Source: an uncultured Rhodobiaceae bacterium (GTDB taxonomy: Archaea; Thermoplasmatota; Poseidoniia; Poseidoniales; Poseidoniaceae). Taken from it: DNA of 21,524 bases. Position 1 is the stretch's first letter. The number at the start of each line of letters is the position of its first letter. The position numbers and the translations under genes were made by a program. The notes beneath the pieces were generated by a model. The model was not told the DNA's origin, did no database searches, and saw only the letters and a list, made by a program, of their open reading frames with translations. The stretch lies in the NCBI GenBank assembly GCA_937911445.1, contig CALDQY010000088.1, forward strand, positions 1 through 21,524, in the 5' to 3' direction. Of this stretch, positions 1-8,900 are shown piece after piece.

Positions 1-1724
1 TCGACCAACTTCTCTTGGTGTCCTGCATTCTTCAGCGCCATGTTCATTCCAAATGCTCCTGCGACCTCCATATCTTCTCCAATGAAGACACAATCTTCTC
101 CATGCATGTTCGCAATGTCGACCATGGCTTGTTGAATGGCTCGAGCATACGTCCATCCACCGGATTCGACGTATTCCAGTGGTTGATGGGATGTTTTAGA
201 TTGCGTACTTGGGACGGTTCCAATAGAGGCAAGGTGGTCATCATGCGTCCTCGCATCGTGGAGTGTTGTAACGCCCTTCGTCACGGTTTCTGGCTCAGGC
301 CATGCCATCGCTTCAACTGCTTGGCGAGCTTCATCAACATGCTGTTGTTCCTCAGATTCCATTGCAGAGAGTTGGTCTTCGCTGGCACCAAGTGTCAGCA
401 ACAATTCACGGTGTGATGGGATAGGGTCTTTGTTCGCCCAATATTCGAGGAGATCACGATCAACGTAACCCGGAGGCGTTCCTGTTTCTGAACCGAGATA
501 GAGGTCATCATGATGATGTGCGTGACCGCAACCACGCATGGTTTCAACATGAATCATAGTCGGACCGCCACCTTCGAGTCCAAATTCTCGTGCTGTAGCG
601 ACACTCGCATGCCATGCTGCAGGATCAGAACCGTCGATTGTCCATGCAGGGAATCCCATTGCTACGGCCTTATCAGCCCACAATTCAACACCTGATTGGT
701 GTGCAGGAGGTGTATCAAGTGCTATCTGATTGTTCTGGAGAATGTAGCAAATCGGCAGGCCTCGTGCACCTGCTAAGTTGATGGCTTCCCAATACTCTCC
801 AGAGGACGAGGCACCCTCTCCGATGCATGCAACGTGGAAACGATCGAGCGATTGTTTCCATCCTGCGAAAGCAAGACCTGTCATGGTTGCACTGGCAATA
901 GGAAGTGGCGCTGTAGGAGGAAGTACGCCTACGTGCCAAGCACCGATGTGGAGGTCACGACCTCCTGCACCATCATGGCCACCATTTTGGTTTGAACCGG
1001 CCTTGCCCATTTGTGCGGCCATGACATCAACAACGGTGTCACCCATGGCGAGTGCAAGGCCAACATCACGAATCATCGGAGCAACGAGGTCACCATCGTA
1101 ACCGTTTCCAGGCGTTTGTGATTTGTCTGGCTCATCAGAACGCTTCAAGGCTGTAGCAACGGCAACAACTCCCTCTTGCCACGTTGAGCGGAATCCCTTC
1201 CCTCCAAACCGGGAGCCATCTGGTGTCTCCATACCAGAGAAGAACACTTCTTTGAGGTGCGCATCCATGGCACGGGTGCGCGTCATCATACGCTGCCATT
1301 CCATTCGCTGCTCCATCGTTGTCGACATGTAATGGGCCAGACGCCTGAGGCACAAACGAAGATCGACAATGAGATGCTTGATTCGTCGTTGAAGATGCTC
1401 TTCGATGGTTCTTCGTGGCATCACCTCCTCTTCGAGAATGGTCGAAATCTTGTGTGTGTTTTGTGCTTCAAACCCTCGCTTGAATGCATCAACAAAACGC
1501 TCACTGAACGTATGCCAAGATGCACCATCAAAGGAATGTTGACCATCAACATGGAGATGATCCCAGATGTTGGCTGCCAAGAAAACGTGCCCTTCATGGC
1601 GTTCGGAAAAGAATCGCATCACTTCTGCACGAGCGGCATCAATGAGCAGCGGTTGGGTGAAGGTTAGCGCTTCACTTGGCGTCCATTCAGCACCGTGAAT
1701 GACTGGTTGTGCACCTTGTGTCAT
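1..1724 (-). CDS. 2-oxoacid dehydrogenase E1 component, fused alpha and beta subunits (partial, runs off left edge)
   Basis: An uninterrupted minus-strand reading frame of 574 codons starts at ATG 1724 and leaves the window without a stop. After an N-terminal region of about 130 residues that I do not recognise comes an E1-alpha domain starting near residue 133 (MSTTMEQRMEW). It carries the thiamine diphosphate motif GEG at 302-304 followed by NN at 331-332, the usual GDG-x27-NN spacing, and a DGAGGRDLH segment. From about residue 515 an E1-beta N-terminus begins (YARAIQQAMVDIA, then FIGEDMEVAGAFG), so alpha and beta are fused. Such E1 proteins decarboxylate pyruvate or branched-chain 2-oxoacids on thiamine diphosphate and pass the acyl group to lipoylated E2; the substrate cannot be told here. 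GAGGT lies just before the ATG. It follows the VTT gene by 70 bp and is probably last in, or further along, the trxB-led gene row. Confidence 0.88.
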   Translation of the reverse strand, partial: MTQGAQPVIHGAEWTPSEALTFTQPLLIDAARAEVMRFFSERHEGHVFLAANIWDHLHVDGQHSFDGASWHTFSERFVDAFKRGFEAQNTHKISTILEEEVMPRRTIEEHLQRRIKHLIVDLRLCLRRLAHYMSTTMEQRMEWQRMMTRTRAMDAHLKEVFFSGMETPDGSRFGGKGFRSTWQEGVVAVATALKRSDEPDKSQTPGNGYDGDLVAPMIRDVGLALAMGDTVVDVMAAQMGKAGSNQNGGHDGAGGRDLHIGAWHVGVLPPTAPLPIASATMTGLAFAGWKQSLDRFHVACIGEGASSSGEYWEAINLAGARGLPICYILQNNQIALDTPPAHQSGVELWADKAVAMGFPAWTIDGSDPAAWHASVATAREFGLEGGGPTMIHVETMRGCGHAHHHDDLYLGSETGTPPGYVDRDLLEYWANKDPIPSHRELLLTLGASEDQLSAMESEEQQHVDEARQAVEAMAWPEPETVTKGVTTLHDARTHDDHLASIGTVPSTQSKTSHQPLEYVESGGWTYARAIQQAMVDIANMHGEDCVFIGEDMEVAGAFGMNMALKNAGHQEKLV

Positions 1725-1794
1725 GACCTCGCCCCGTGTTGGCCAAGAGACGCCTTGTATCAAGGCTATGGATTCATGGATTTGGCAAAATGCC

Positions 1795-2592
1795 TCACTC
1801 TTCTTCCCCGATAGCGTCTTTAAGCACACGGATTGAGGTACGCGTCACAATAACAGTAGCCAAGACTGTTGCAATGATGCCGAAGAGGAGTAAGAGCAGT
1901 CCGCCACTCGACTCTGTTAGGCCTTCCATACCTGATCGACTAAGTGCAATCGATCCGAGGGCATGGCCGTAGTAAGCATAAATCAGGCAGTAAATGAGAC
2001 TTGAAAGATTCGAGAGTAAGAAGACTCGAAGTGTTACAGGAGTTGCCGACATGATGTAGTTGAGCCACTCGTCAGGAAGAATCGGTGAAAGACGTACTAA
2101 GACCGAGATTCGCATCGCATCTTCGCCCAGTGCAGCTTCGATGTTAAGCATCCTCTCATCTTTTTGGATGGCCTCGTGAATGGATTCTCGGAACAGCCAT
2201 CTTCCAAGAACGAAGGCAATGAAACCTCCAACCATGGAAGCTACAAAGTTCACGACGACAGCCATCCAGAATGGGAAGATTGCACCCGCACCAACCTTCA
2301 CAAATGGTGTTGGCAAAAGAAGAACAATCGCCAACGAAAGTGCAATCGTGAACAAAACAGGCGACCATATCCCGAAGCTCTTGATCCAATCAATGATGTT
2401 CGCAGCATCTTGAAACAAAAAGTAGCCTGCAACACCACAAAGAACCAACACTGTAAGACCAAACAATGCTCGCCATTGATACAATCGAACCTTCTGTTGC
2501 TTCATTTGCTGAAGATTTTGACGTCCATCGATGAGATGGAGCTCTGAAGGCTTCGGGAGTTGCGAAACCGATGGTCGTGGAATGTTCTTCAT
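1795..2592 (-). CDS. VTT/DedA (TVP38/TMEM64)-family membrane protein
   Basis: A 265-residue integral membrane protein. Residues 1-38 are a polar cytoplasmic-looking N-terminus; TM segments lie at about 42-60, 76-94, 102-130, 186-208 and 231-250. The family core is visible: LPTPFVKVGAGAIFPFW at 93-109, GGFIAFVLGRWLF at 122-134 and RLSPILPDEWLNY at 167-179, matching the VTT pattern of a Pro/Gly re-entrant segment, a GR motif and an R-x-x-P helix break. Eukaryotic relatives are lipid scramblases and bacterial DedA proteins recycle carrier lipids; the archaeal role is unknown. I chose ATG 2592 because it lies 4 bp after the stop of the upstream response regulator and has a GAGGA sequence 8 nt before it; a longer frame to 2661 would overlap that gene. 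Probably translationally coupled to it. Confidence 0.82.
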   Translation of the reverse strand: MKNIPRPSVSQLPKPSELHLIDGRQNLQQMKQQKVRLYQWRALFGLTVLVLCGVAGYFLFQDAANIIDWIKSFGIWSPVLFTIALSLAIVLLLPTPFVKVGAGAIFPFWMAVVVNFVASMVGGFIAFVLGRWLFRESIHEAIQKDERMLNIEAALGEDAMRISVLVRLSPILPDEWLNYIMSATPVTLRVFLLSNLSSLIYCLIYAYYGHALGSIALSRSGMEGLTESSGGLLLLLFGIIATVLATVIVTRTSIRVLKDAIGEEE

Positions 2593-2596
2593 ACCG

Positions 2597-3622
2597 TCAT
2601 TCCTCTTCCGATTCAGGCAATGACGATAGGACATCACCGAGCATTTCAGTTGCATCCTCAATTCGCGTCATGAGTGTGATATCAGCGACGGCTCCAGGCC
2701 GCCCCAAATCCCACATCAATTCATGAACCATTTCTGTTGTCAGTCGTGTCATTCGCAGGACCTGGGGATCGATGCGGTCCATGTCATCCTCAGGAAGCAG
2801 CGCGACATGTTCTGGTACTTCATCGAGGATATCATCCATTTTTGATTCAATCTCATTGGCAATGTTTGCAGCTTGCTGTTCTAAAATCGATTCCATTCCA
2901 CCTGTTGAAACAGGCGTTGGTTGCTCGTTCAAATCGCCAAGAGATTTCTTTTTCTTCAAATCTTCGAACGACGGCCCACTTGCTTCGCCACCCTCTCCAT
3001 CTTCTTGCACCAAACGGTTGAGTGCGACTCGAAGAAGATTGGACAAGTCCGTTGCTTCCAAATCCAAGTCAACATCCATTCCTTCTTCGCCCATTTGGAC
3101 AAGAATTTCGTTGATGAAGGACTCGTTGATTCGGTCGGGTCCGACCAGCCCCTTGAGCATGGGTAATGCCCATCCTCCTCCGCCGGCCATGACCGCGACA
3201 TCGAACGAACCTCCACCCGTGTCAAGCGTGACGTCTGCTGGAGGTGGAACGAATTGTTTGCGACTGTGTTTCCAAAGTTGGTCGACCAGAACTTTCATGT
3301 CGACCGGTTTTCCAATTACTTCGTGAATTCCAGCCTTGGCAGCCACCAACATGAAATCCGGTGTTGTTGAACGAGACAACAAGACGATTCGGCATTTGAA
3401 AGCAAATTCAGGATCGCCCATTAACCGTTGAGCGGCATCAATGGCATCGCCTGATTTCCACTCGCCATCAAGCAGAACCACCTCGGGCATGACCGCAAGG
3501 GCTGTTCCTTCTGCTTGACGTAGTGTTCCAGCCCGAGTAACATCAAATCCTTCACGCTCAAGCGTTGATGCGAGAAGGGTACGACGACCCTGATTCTCGT
3601 CAGCAACGATGACCTTCCCCAT
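2597..3622 (-). CDS. Response regulator receiver-domain protein with unrecognised C-terminal region
   Basis: A 341-residue protein. Residues 1-118 form a CheY-like receiver: MGKVIVADENQ with acidic residues D8 and E9, phospho-acceptor D52 in VVLLDGEW, Ser in LLSRS around 83-85, and K105-P106 in VIGKPVD. The rest is not a DNA-binding domain I know. It has a Gly-rich piece (MAGGGGWALP near 145-154), a helical stretch around 160-207, a Lys-rich linker (FEDLKKKKSLGD), and an acidic, helix-prone C-terminus ending ESEEE. It could be a protein-protein output module. No histidine kinase is visible in the window. ATG 3622 is used; an upstream TTG at 3631 would add three residues, and no clear ribosome-binding site decides between them. 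It sits 50 bp after the MoeZ-like gene and 4 bp before the VTT gene, so likely the same transcript. Confidence 0.8.
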   Translation of the reverse strand: MGKVIVADENQGRRTLLASTLEREGFDVTRAGTLRQAEGTALAVMPEVVLLDGEWKSGDAIDAAQRLMGDPEFAFKCRIVLLSRSTTPDFMLVAAKAGIHEVIGKPVDMKVLVDQLWKHSRKQFVPPPADVTLDTGGGSFDVAVMAGGGGWALPMLKGLVGPDRINESFINEILVQMGEEGMDVDLDLEATDLSNLLRVALNRLVQEDGEGGEASGPSFEDLKKKKSLGDLNEQPTPVSTGGMESILEQQAANIANEIESKMDDILDEVPEHVALLPEDDMDRIDPQVLRMTRLTTEMVHELMWDLGRPGAVADITLMTRIEDATEMLGDVLSSLPESEEE

Positions 3623-3672
3623 GATGACCAAGAGGAAACGAGACCTTCGGCTCTTTGAACCTCACCCACAAA

Positions 3673-4827
3673 TTAGCCGTGAACAATGTCTTCTGGAGCT
3701 ATTTGACCCCATGCCATGATACCACCGGTAAGGTTGTACAAGCGACTGGAATCAATGCCCGATTGATTGAGCAACAAAATGGCCATTTGAGAGCGCATAC
3801 CGCTTCGACACAAAACAACAACATCACGGTCGCTGGGAATATCGTTCGCAGCAGTATTTGCAACGTCGTGAACGACATGCAAATCGAATGTTGCAAGTCG
3901 AACTTGTTGAAGTTCCTCATCGCTACGAACGTCGATAATGAAGGGACTCCATCCTGTTTGTTGCTTTGATATCAATTCAGGCACGGTGATGGATTGCATC
4001 ATGGATTCTCCTGCAGCCTTGTCTTCTTGAACTTGCTGAGGGCGTGGCGTGCAGTAGGTAGGATCGTTAAACAACGCTTGAGCGCGGGACAAATCGATAA
4101 TATCTGGCTTCGAGTCAAGAGGACCAAATTGCAGTGATTGCATGCTCATTGACTCTGCATCGTACAAGAGGAGGCGCCCGATTAAACTCGATCCCATTCC
4201 AACAATGTGTTTGATGACCTCCGTCGCCTGAAGACTACCGACAACGCCTGGAAGAACACCAAACACACCCGCTTCAGCACAGTTTTGCAGCGCTCCTGCG
4301 GGTGGTGCTTCGGGGAATAAATCCCGATAACGACGGTTTTCTTTTGAGGAGAAGAACGAGACTTGACCTTCAAATCGGTGGATCGACCCGTAGACCCAAG
4401 GTATTGAAAGAAGATGACATGCATCATCAATCAAGTATCGTGTAGGAATGTTGTCTGTTCCATCGACAACGACGTCCCAGCCCTTGAACACTTCAAGTGC
4501 GTTATCTGGGCTAAGCCTCTCCTTGTGCTCAACGATGTTCAGGTTTGGATCGAGTGCGAGAAGTTGTTCTTTGGCAGAATCAACCTTCATCCGGCCAACG
4601 TCTTCGGTTCGATGAAGGACTTGGCGTTGGAGATTCGAAATGTCGACCTGATCATCATCGATGACACCAATGGTCCCAACACCTGCTGCAGCAAGATAGA
4701 GAAGAACAGGGCTACCAAGTCCACCTGCACCAACAACGAACACCTTTGCCTTGGCCAACTTCTCCTGTCCCGCAATTCCAACTTGTGGAAGGACAAGATG
4801 ACGGGCGTGCCGTTGCATATCGACCAT
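3673..4827 (-). CDS. MoeZ/ThiF-MoeB-type E1-like adenylyltransferase with C-terminal rhodanese domain
   Basis: A 384-residue two-domain protein. Residues 1-245 are the ThiF/MoeB fold: nucleotide loop GAGGLG 33-38, IDDDQVDISNLQRQ 56-69, K81, and DGTDN 122-126. Residues 278-380 are a rhodanese domain with active-site loop CRSGMRS starting at C340. Family members adenylate the C-terminus of a ubiquitin-like sulfur carrier (ThiS, MoaD, CysO, SAMP) and thiolate it, feeding thiamine, molybdopterin, cysteine or tRNA thiolation. Both zinc CxxC pairs of MoeB are missing: the first site reads RRYRDLFPEAPP and the second DPTYCTPRP. This is the pattern I recall from actinobacterial MoeZ, while the conserved C183 (QNCAEAGVFG) remains. 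The carrier protein is not in the window. It is 40 bp downstream of trxB. ATG 4827 is used; ATG 4818 is equally possible. Confidence 0.88.
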   Translation of the reverse strand: MVDMQRHARHLVLPQVGIAGQEKLAKAKVFVVGAGGLGSPVLLYLAAAGVGTIGVIDDDQVDISNLQRQVLHRTEDVGRMKVDSAKEQLLALDPNLNIVEHKERLSPDNALEVFKGWDVVVDGTDNIPTRYLIDDACHLLSIPWVYGSIHRFEGQVSFFSSKENRRYRDLFPEAPPAGALQNCAEAGVFGVLPGVVGSLQATEVIKHIVGMGSSLIGRLLLYDAESMSMQSLQFGPLDSKPDIIDLSRAQALFNDPTYCTPRPQQVQEDKAAGESMMQSITVPELISKQQTGWSPFIIDVRSDEELQQVRLATFDLHVVHDVANTAANDIPSDRDVVVLCRSGMRSQMAILLLNQSGIDSSRLYNLTGGIMAWGQIAPEDIVHG

Positions 4828-4867
4828 GTTGATGCGTGTCGATGCTCAATCAAATAGACATCGTTGC

Positions 4868-5797
4868 TCAATGAACGTTCTCTTCGAGCCACTTTTCCGC
4901 ATCCATAGCCGCTTGGCAACCCATCCCAGCTGCGGTAATGGCCTGCTTGTAGCGTGTATCGACGACGTCACCTGCAGCGAAGACACCATCAACCGAAGTC
5001 ATGGTGTGGTTCTTGTGAATAATGTACCCGTTTTCATCCGTTTCAACTTGTCCACCAAGGAAGCTAGTAATCGGTTTGTGACCAATGGCAATGAACGCCC
5101 CGGTTGCAGCAATCTCTTCGGTCGAGCCATCTCTTGGGTCCTCGAGAATGGCTCCAGTCAGTCCCTTCTCATCGCTTAGCCATTCCTTGACTTGACGGAA
5201 CGTCTTGATCTCGATCTTTGGATGGTTCGCAGCGCGTTCGTACATGATGGTCGAGGCTCGGAACACATCTCGACGATGAACCAACGTGACCTTTGAAGCA
5301 AAACGAGTAAGGAAGGTTGCTTCTTCACAGGCAGAATCTCCACCGCCGATAACGAGAACTTCCTCTTCTCGGAAAAAGGCACCATCGCACGTTGCACATG
5401 TGGAAATGCCTCGTCCTTTTTGCTCCGCTTCACCTGGTGCATCAAGCCAAATGGATTCTGCTCCAGTACAAACAATCAGCGAATGTGCGAAGAAATCTTC
5501 ACCTTCAACGGTGACCTTGAACGGTTGAGAAGACGTGTCAACGGATTCAACATTCTTGTCTTGGACGCTCAAACCAAATCGCTCTGCTTGCTCACGTAGC
5601 TGCATCATCATCTCCGGACCACCAATACCTTCAGGGTAGCCCGGGAAATTCTCGATATCACTGGTCAACATCAACTGGCCACCAGACATGTATCCAGCGA
5701 ACATGAGCGGCTCAAGCATGGCACGAGCAGCGTACAAACCAGCCGTATATCCAGCAGGACCGGAACCGATAATGATGACATTGTGAACGTCTGACAT
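4868..5797 (-). CDS. trxB: Thioredoxin reductase (NADPH, FAD)
   Basis: A 309-residue low-molecular-weight thioredoxin reductase, which passes electrons from NADPH through FAD to thioredoxin in the cytoplasm. The FAD loop GSGPAG is at 11-16, the redox-active CATC at 134-137, the NADPH loop GGGDSA at 151-156 with HRR at 174-176, and the second FAD motif FAAGDV around 274-278. Length fits the family. I chose ATG 5797 because GAGGAG lies about 8 nt upstream; an in-frame GTG at 5806 would sit directly on that site. It is the first gene of the left-hand minus-strand row, divergent from the TSP3 surface-protein gene. Its place just before a rhodanese/E1-like sulfur carrier activator suggests a shared thiol or sulfur theme, which is inference. 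Confidence 0.96.
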   Translation of the reverse strand: MSDVHNVIIIGSGPAGYTAGLYAARAMLEPLMFAGYMSGGQLMLTSDIENFPGYPEGIGGPEMMMQLREQAERFGLSVQDKNVESVDTSSQPFKVTVEGEDFFAHSLIVCTGAESIWLDAPGEAEQKGRGISTCATCDGAFFREEEVLVIGGGDSACEEATFLTRFASKVTLVHRRDVFRASTIMYERAANHPKIEIKTFRQVKEWLSDEKGLTGAILEDPRDGSTEEIAATGAFIAIGHKPITSFLGGQVETDENGYIIHKNHTMTSVDGVFAAGDVVDTRYKQAITAAGMGCQAAMDAEKWLEENVH

Positions 5798-5830
5798 CTG
5801 ACTCACTCCTCAACCAACACCCCGATGGAC

Positions 5831-5842
5831 TTGAACATTATC
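5831..5842 (-). promoter_or_regulatory. Possible TATA-like box for trxB
   Basis: Read on the minus strand this is an AT-rich element (GGGATAATGTTC) centred about 40 nt upstream of the trxB ATG. It would place transcription start near 5811, leaving a short leader that contains the GAGGAG ribosome-binding site. The palindrome at 5876-5883 is the alternative. Weak evidence, pattern only. Confidence 0.25.
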
Positions 5843-5875
5843 CCTCTCATTTCTCTGCGAATGTGTCGGAAAAAC

Positions 5876-5883
5876 ACATATGT
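5876..5883. promoter_or_regulatory. Palindromic TATA-like box ACATATGT in the divergent trxB / TSP3 intergenic region
   Basis: ACATATGT is a perfect palindrome centred about 28 nt before the ATG of the TSP3 surface-protein gene (5908). That spacing fits an archaeal TATA box driving a leaderless or nearly leaderless transcript, and no Shine-Dalgarno sequence precedes that ATG. Being symmetric, it could also serve trxB on the other strand with a leader of roughly 55 nt. Inference from position and composition. Confidence 0.35.
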
Positions 5884-5907
5884 ATCACCTCATATTGAGT
5901 TACAGTC

Positions 5908-8900
5908 ATGGGTGAGAACTGGGCCCATGTGTCGTTTTCTGTTTGCGTGATGTTTATCCTTTGCTCCCTGCAGAATGTACTGCAATATGACCTACACCAA
6001 GAACAGGAAATGGTGCATTCAACTGCTGCCAGAGATGCCGTTCATGAGGGTGCGTGGGCCTCATACAAACAGATGCCAGTTGGCTCATATTGCTACAGTG
6101 GATTCGCCTACGACATGGAGAATGATTACATCGCTATTCCTGATTGTGATTCATACAACTATGAAACATTACACATCTCGATACGACATAATTCCGACTG
6201 GAATACGGTTGTTCAGGTTATCGAGACGAATCTGCTGAACGTTCAATTCCTCAGTTTCTCACCGAATGGTGGATATCTACTCGTACTTGACTACGAGTTT
6301 GAGATTTACAAAACAGATACTTGGGAGAGAGTGTATTCCGACGATATATCATCGACCGATGGTTCGTATTATCCAGCTCAGGATATTAGTTGGTCAGGAG
6401 ATGGTGAGCGGTTGGTGATTGCAACCGGTTACGAGGGTGGAAAAATGTACGAAGGTCCTGATTGGCAGGAGGTAACCGGTACGACATCAAACGGGTACTA
6501 CGTAACTCACCATCCTCTTGAAGACACACTTTGGTACCTGTCAACCGATGGAACCGTCGCCAAATTTGAATTGCAAAATGTGCCCTTTGTGGGAGAAAGT
6601 TGGGTCCAGGTACAAACTTACACTACGGAAAACTCCGAATACGGTAGGATGTCAATTAGCCCCAGTGGCAACCTAATCCTCGTCAATGTTGGTTGGTATG
6701 GAAATCGTGTGTACACAAGTTCATCATTCGAGTTAGAATTCACGGCATATGGTACAAGCCCTGTGTTCAGTTCCTCCGGATCTCATTTGTTGTACCAGAC
6801 TTACAATAGCGGCTACGAAATCTATTCGACGGATGTTTGGTCAAGAACGAGCCAAATTGACGAAGAAACTTCATCAAGTTACTACACTGCGCTTTCTTTT
6901 AGTTCTGATAACGATGAAATCATCTCCTTGGTTGATGGCGGAGGGTACGGCGAAATTGCTTTCATGGCAATGAAACCGGATTCAGATTATGATGGAGTTG
7001 TGGACGAACTCGATTCCTGTCCAAGTACCCCAACCGAAGAGGGTGCTGACGTTCGAGGCTGTGCCCCGAGTCAAAGAGATACTGACCTCGATGGAATAAA
7101 TGACCGTGATGATGTCTGTCCGAGGACAAACGTCAGTTCCTCAGTCGATGCCTCAGGATGTTCAGAGGAGCAATTAAGCGATTCAGATGAAGACGGGATT
7201 TCAGACTCCGATGATCAGTGCCCAAACACTCCAATCAACGAGTACAGTAACATTTACGGGTGCAGTTCAAGTCAACGCGATGTCGATAGAGACGGCATGT
7301 CTGACCTTAACGATCCATGCCCCCTCAATCCTTTTTCTGAGTGTTCAGACGTGAGGTCTTGGATTCCGGACATGGAACCGATTGATGGTACAGAGGATTA
7401 CTCAGTGCCACTATGGTCGCCGAGTGGAGATTTACTTGCAACGTTTGGCAATTCAAACAAGATTATCATTCTCAACCCTGATTTATCAATTGAGCACGAG
7501 ATTACCAATGAGATTGCAGAGACGTCTTTCTCGAGGTTCTTGTGGTTACCAGACGGAAATGCCATTGTTGCACTTTGGAGAAATTCGAGTTACTACCAAT
7601 CAATGTGTGGATACTCGATCTTCACCCTCTCAAACATTGAGAATCCTACACACAACACAATCAGCAATACATGCGATGCCATCAGAGCAAGAGCACTGAA
7701 TCCAAATGGAGATGAACTCGCTGTATCGATTTTTTCTTACGATGACTACTCTGGCAAACTTGTGACAATCAACCTCAGCAGTGGAAATCAAGGTTTTGAA
7801 GACGACAATTACTATCCTCGCCAACTAGCATACTCTCACGATGGCACAACCCTCGTGGGATTCACATCAGGTAGCATTTTGATGTGGGACACATTTGATG
7901 GCTATCTGTTGCGAAGCGAGGCAATTGATTCAATCACATCTTTCCATCAATCGCCGGACGGAGATTGGCTAATCATCACAGCAGGTGAGGAAATCAAATT
8001 ATACTCATTCAACACACTCAACATGAAGGATTCAATTTCAATCGAGCCAAGTTATGACGAAGATTCCTATGTTTCAATCGACGACATATCGATATCACGA
8101 AATGGAAATCTGATTTATGTATCGATTTCCGAGACACATTATACCCAAGGAGAACGCACAGAAAACGTCACATTGCACACCTACCGTATTTCAGAATCAA
8201 ATGAAATAGAATTCCTTGTTAAATCAAACGCTATCAATGAATCGAGTTGGATGAGTATGTCCATTTCTCCCGATGAATCAATGGCATTTGTACGGTTGAG
8301 TTCAGTCGATGGATTGACACGTTGGACCAGAGACTCCGATGCTGATGGCATAACTGACATGGATGACCTTTGCCAAGAAACGCCAGTTTCTTCGGAAATC
8401 GATGTGAATGGTTGCAGTCAGGAGCAGAGGGATGACGACAATGATGGGGTTGCAAATTCTGATGATTTGTGCCCCAACTCTTCGTCTGGAATCCCTGCGG
8501 ATGAAAATGGGTGTACAGACCAACAAGTCGACTTCGATCTCGATGGTGTATGCGACGAAGGAGCTGTAAGTAATGGTCCATCGAATTGTTTTGGCGAAGA
8601 CAAATGCCCTGACTCAAAATCGGGCGTACAACCTGATGCGAATGGGTGCACATGGGCGCAGCAAGACAGCGATAGAGACGGCGTGAATAATGCAGAAGAT
8701 CAATGTGAAGATACCGAGATTGCAGGTGATGCTGACGCCAATGGATGCGACCGCAAACAGAGAGATAGCGATGGTGATTCTGTATTTGATTACTGGGATC
8801 TTTGTGAACAGACATCATCGGGAGACGAAATTGACGAGGTTGGATGCTCCGACGCACAGGTCGATTCAGATTTTGATAATGTTTGTGACCGAAATGCTGC

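Noticed and set aside
1135..1353. A minus-strand frame that might signal a frameshift in the E1 gene.
   Set aside because: Codon-by-codon reading from 1724 down past 1328 shows the E1 frame stays open and meaningful, so no frameshift is needed.
1..1724. Several plus-strand open frames (for example 15-416, 778-1101, 1257-1667).
   Set aside because: They lie antisense to a continuous minus-strand frame with clear E1alpha-E1beta motifs; none shows family features of its own.
2772..3326. A 184-codon plus-strand frame opposite the response regulator.
   Set aside because: Ser/Pro-rich antisense shadow; the minus strand has a complete receiver domain.
5798..5907. A possible tRNA or small RNA gene in the largest intergenic gap.
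   Set aside because: No cloverleaf-like pairing or conserved tRNA motifs were seen; only AT-rich promoter-like sequence.
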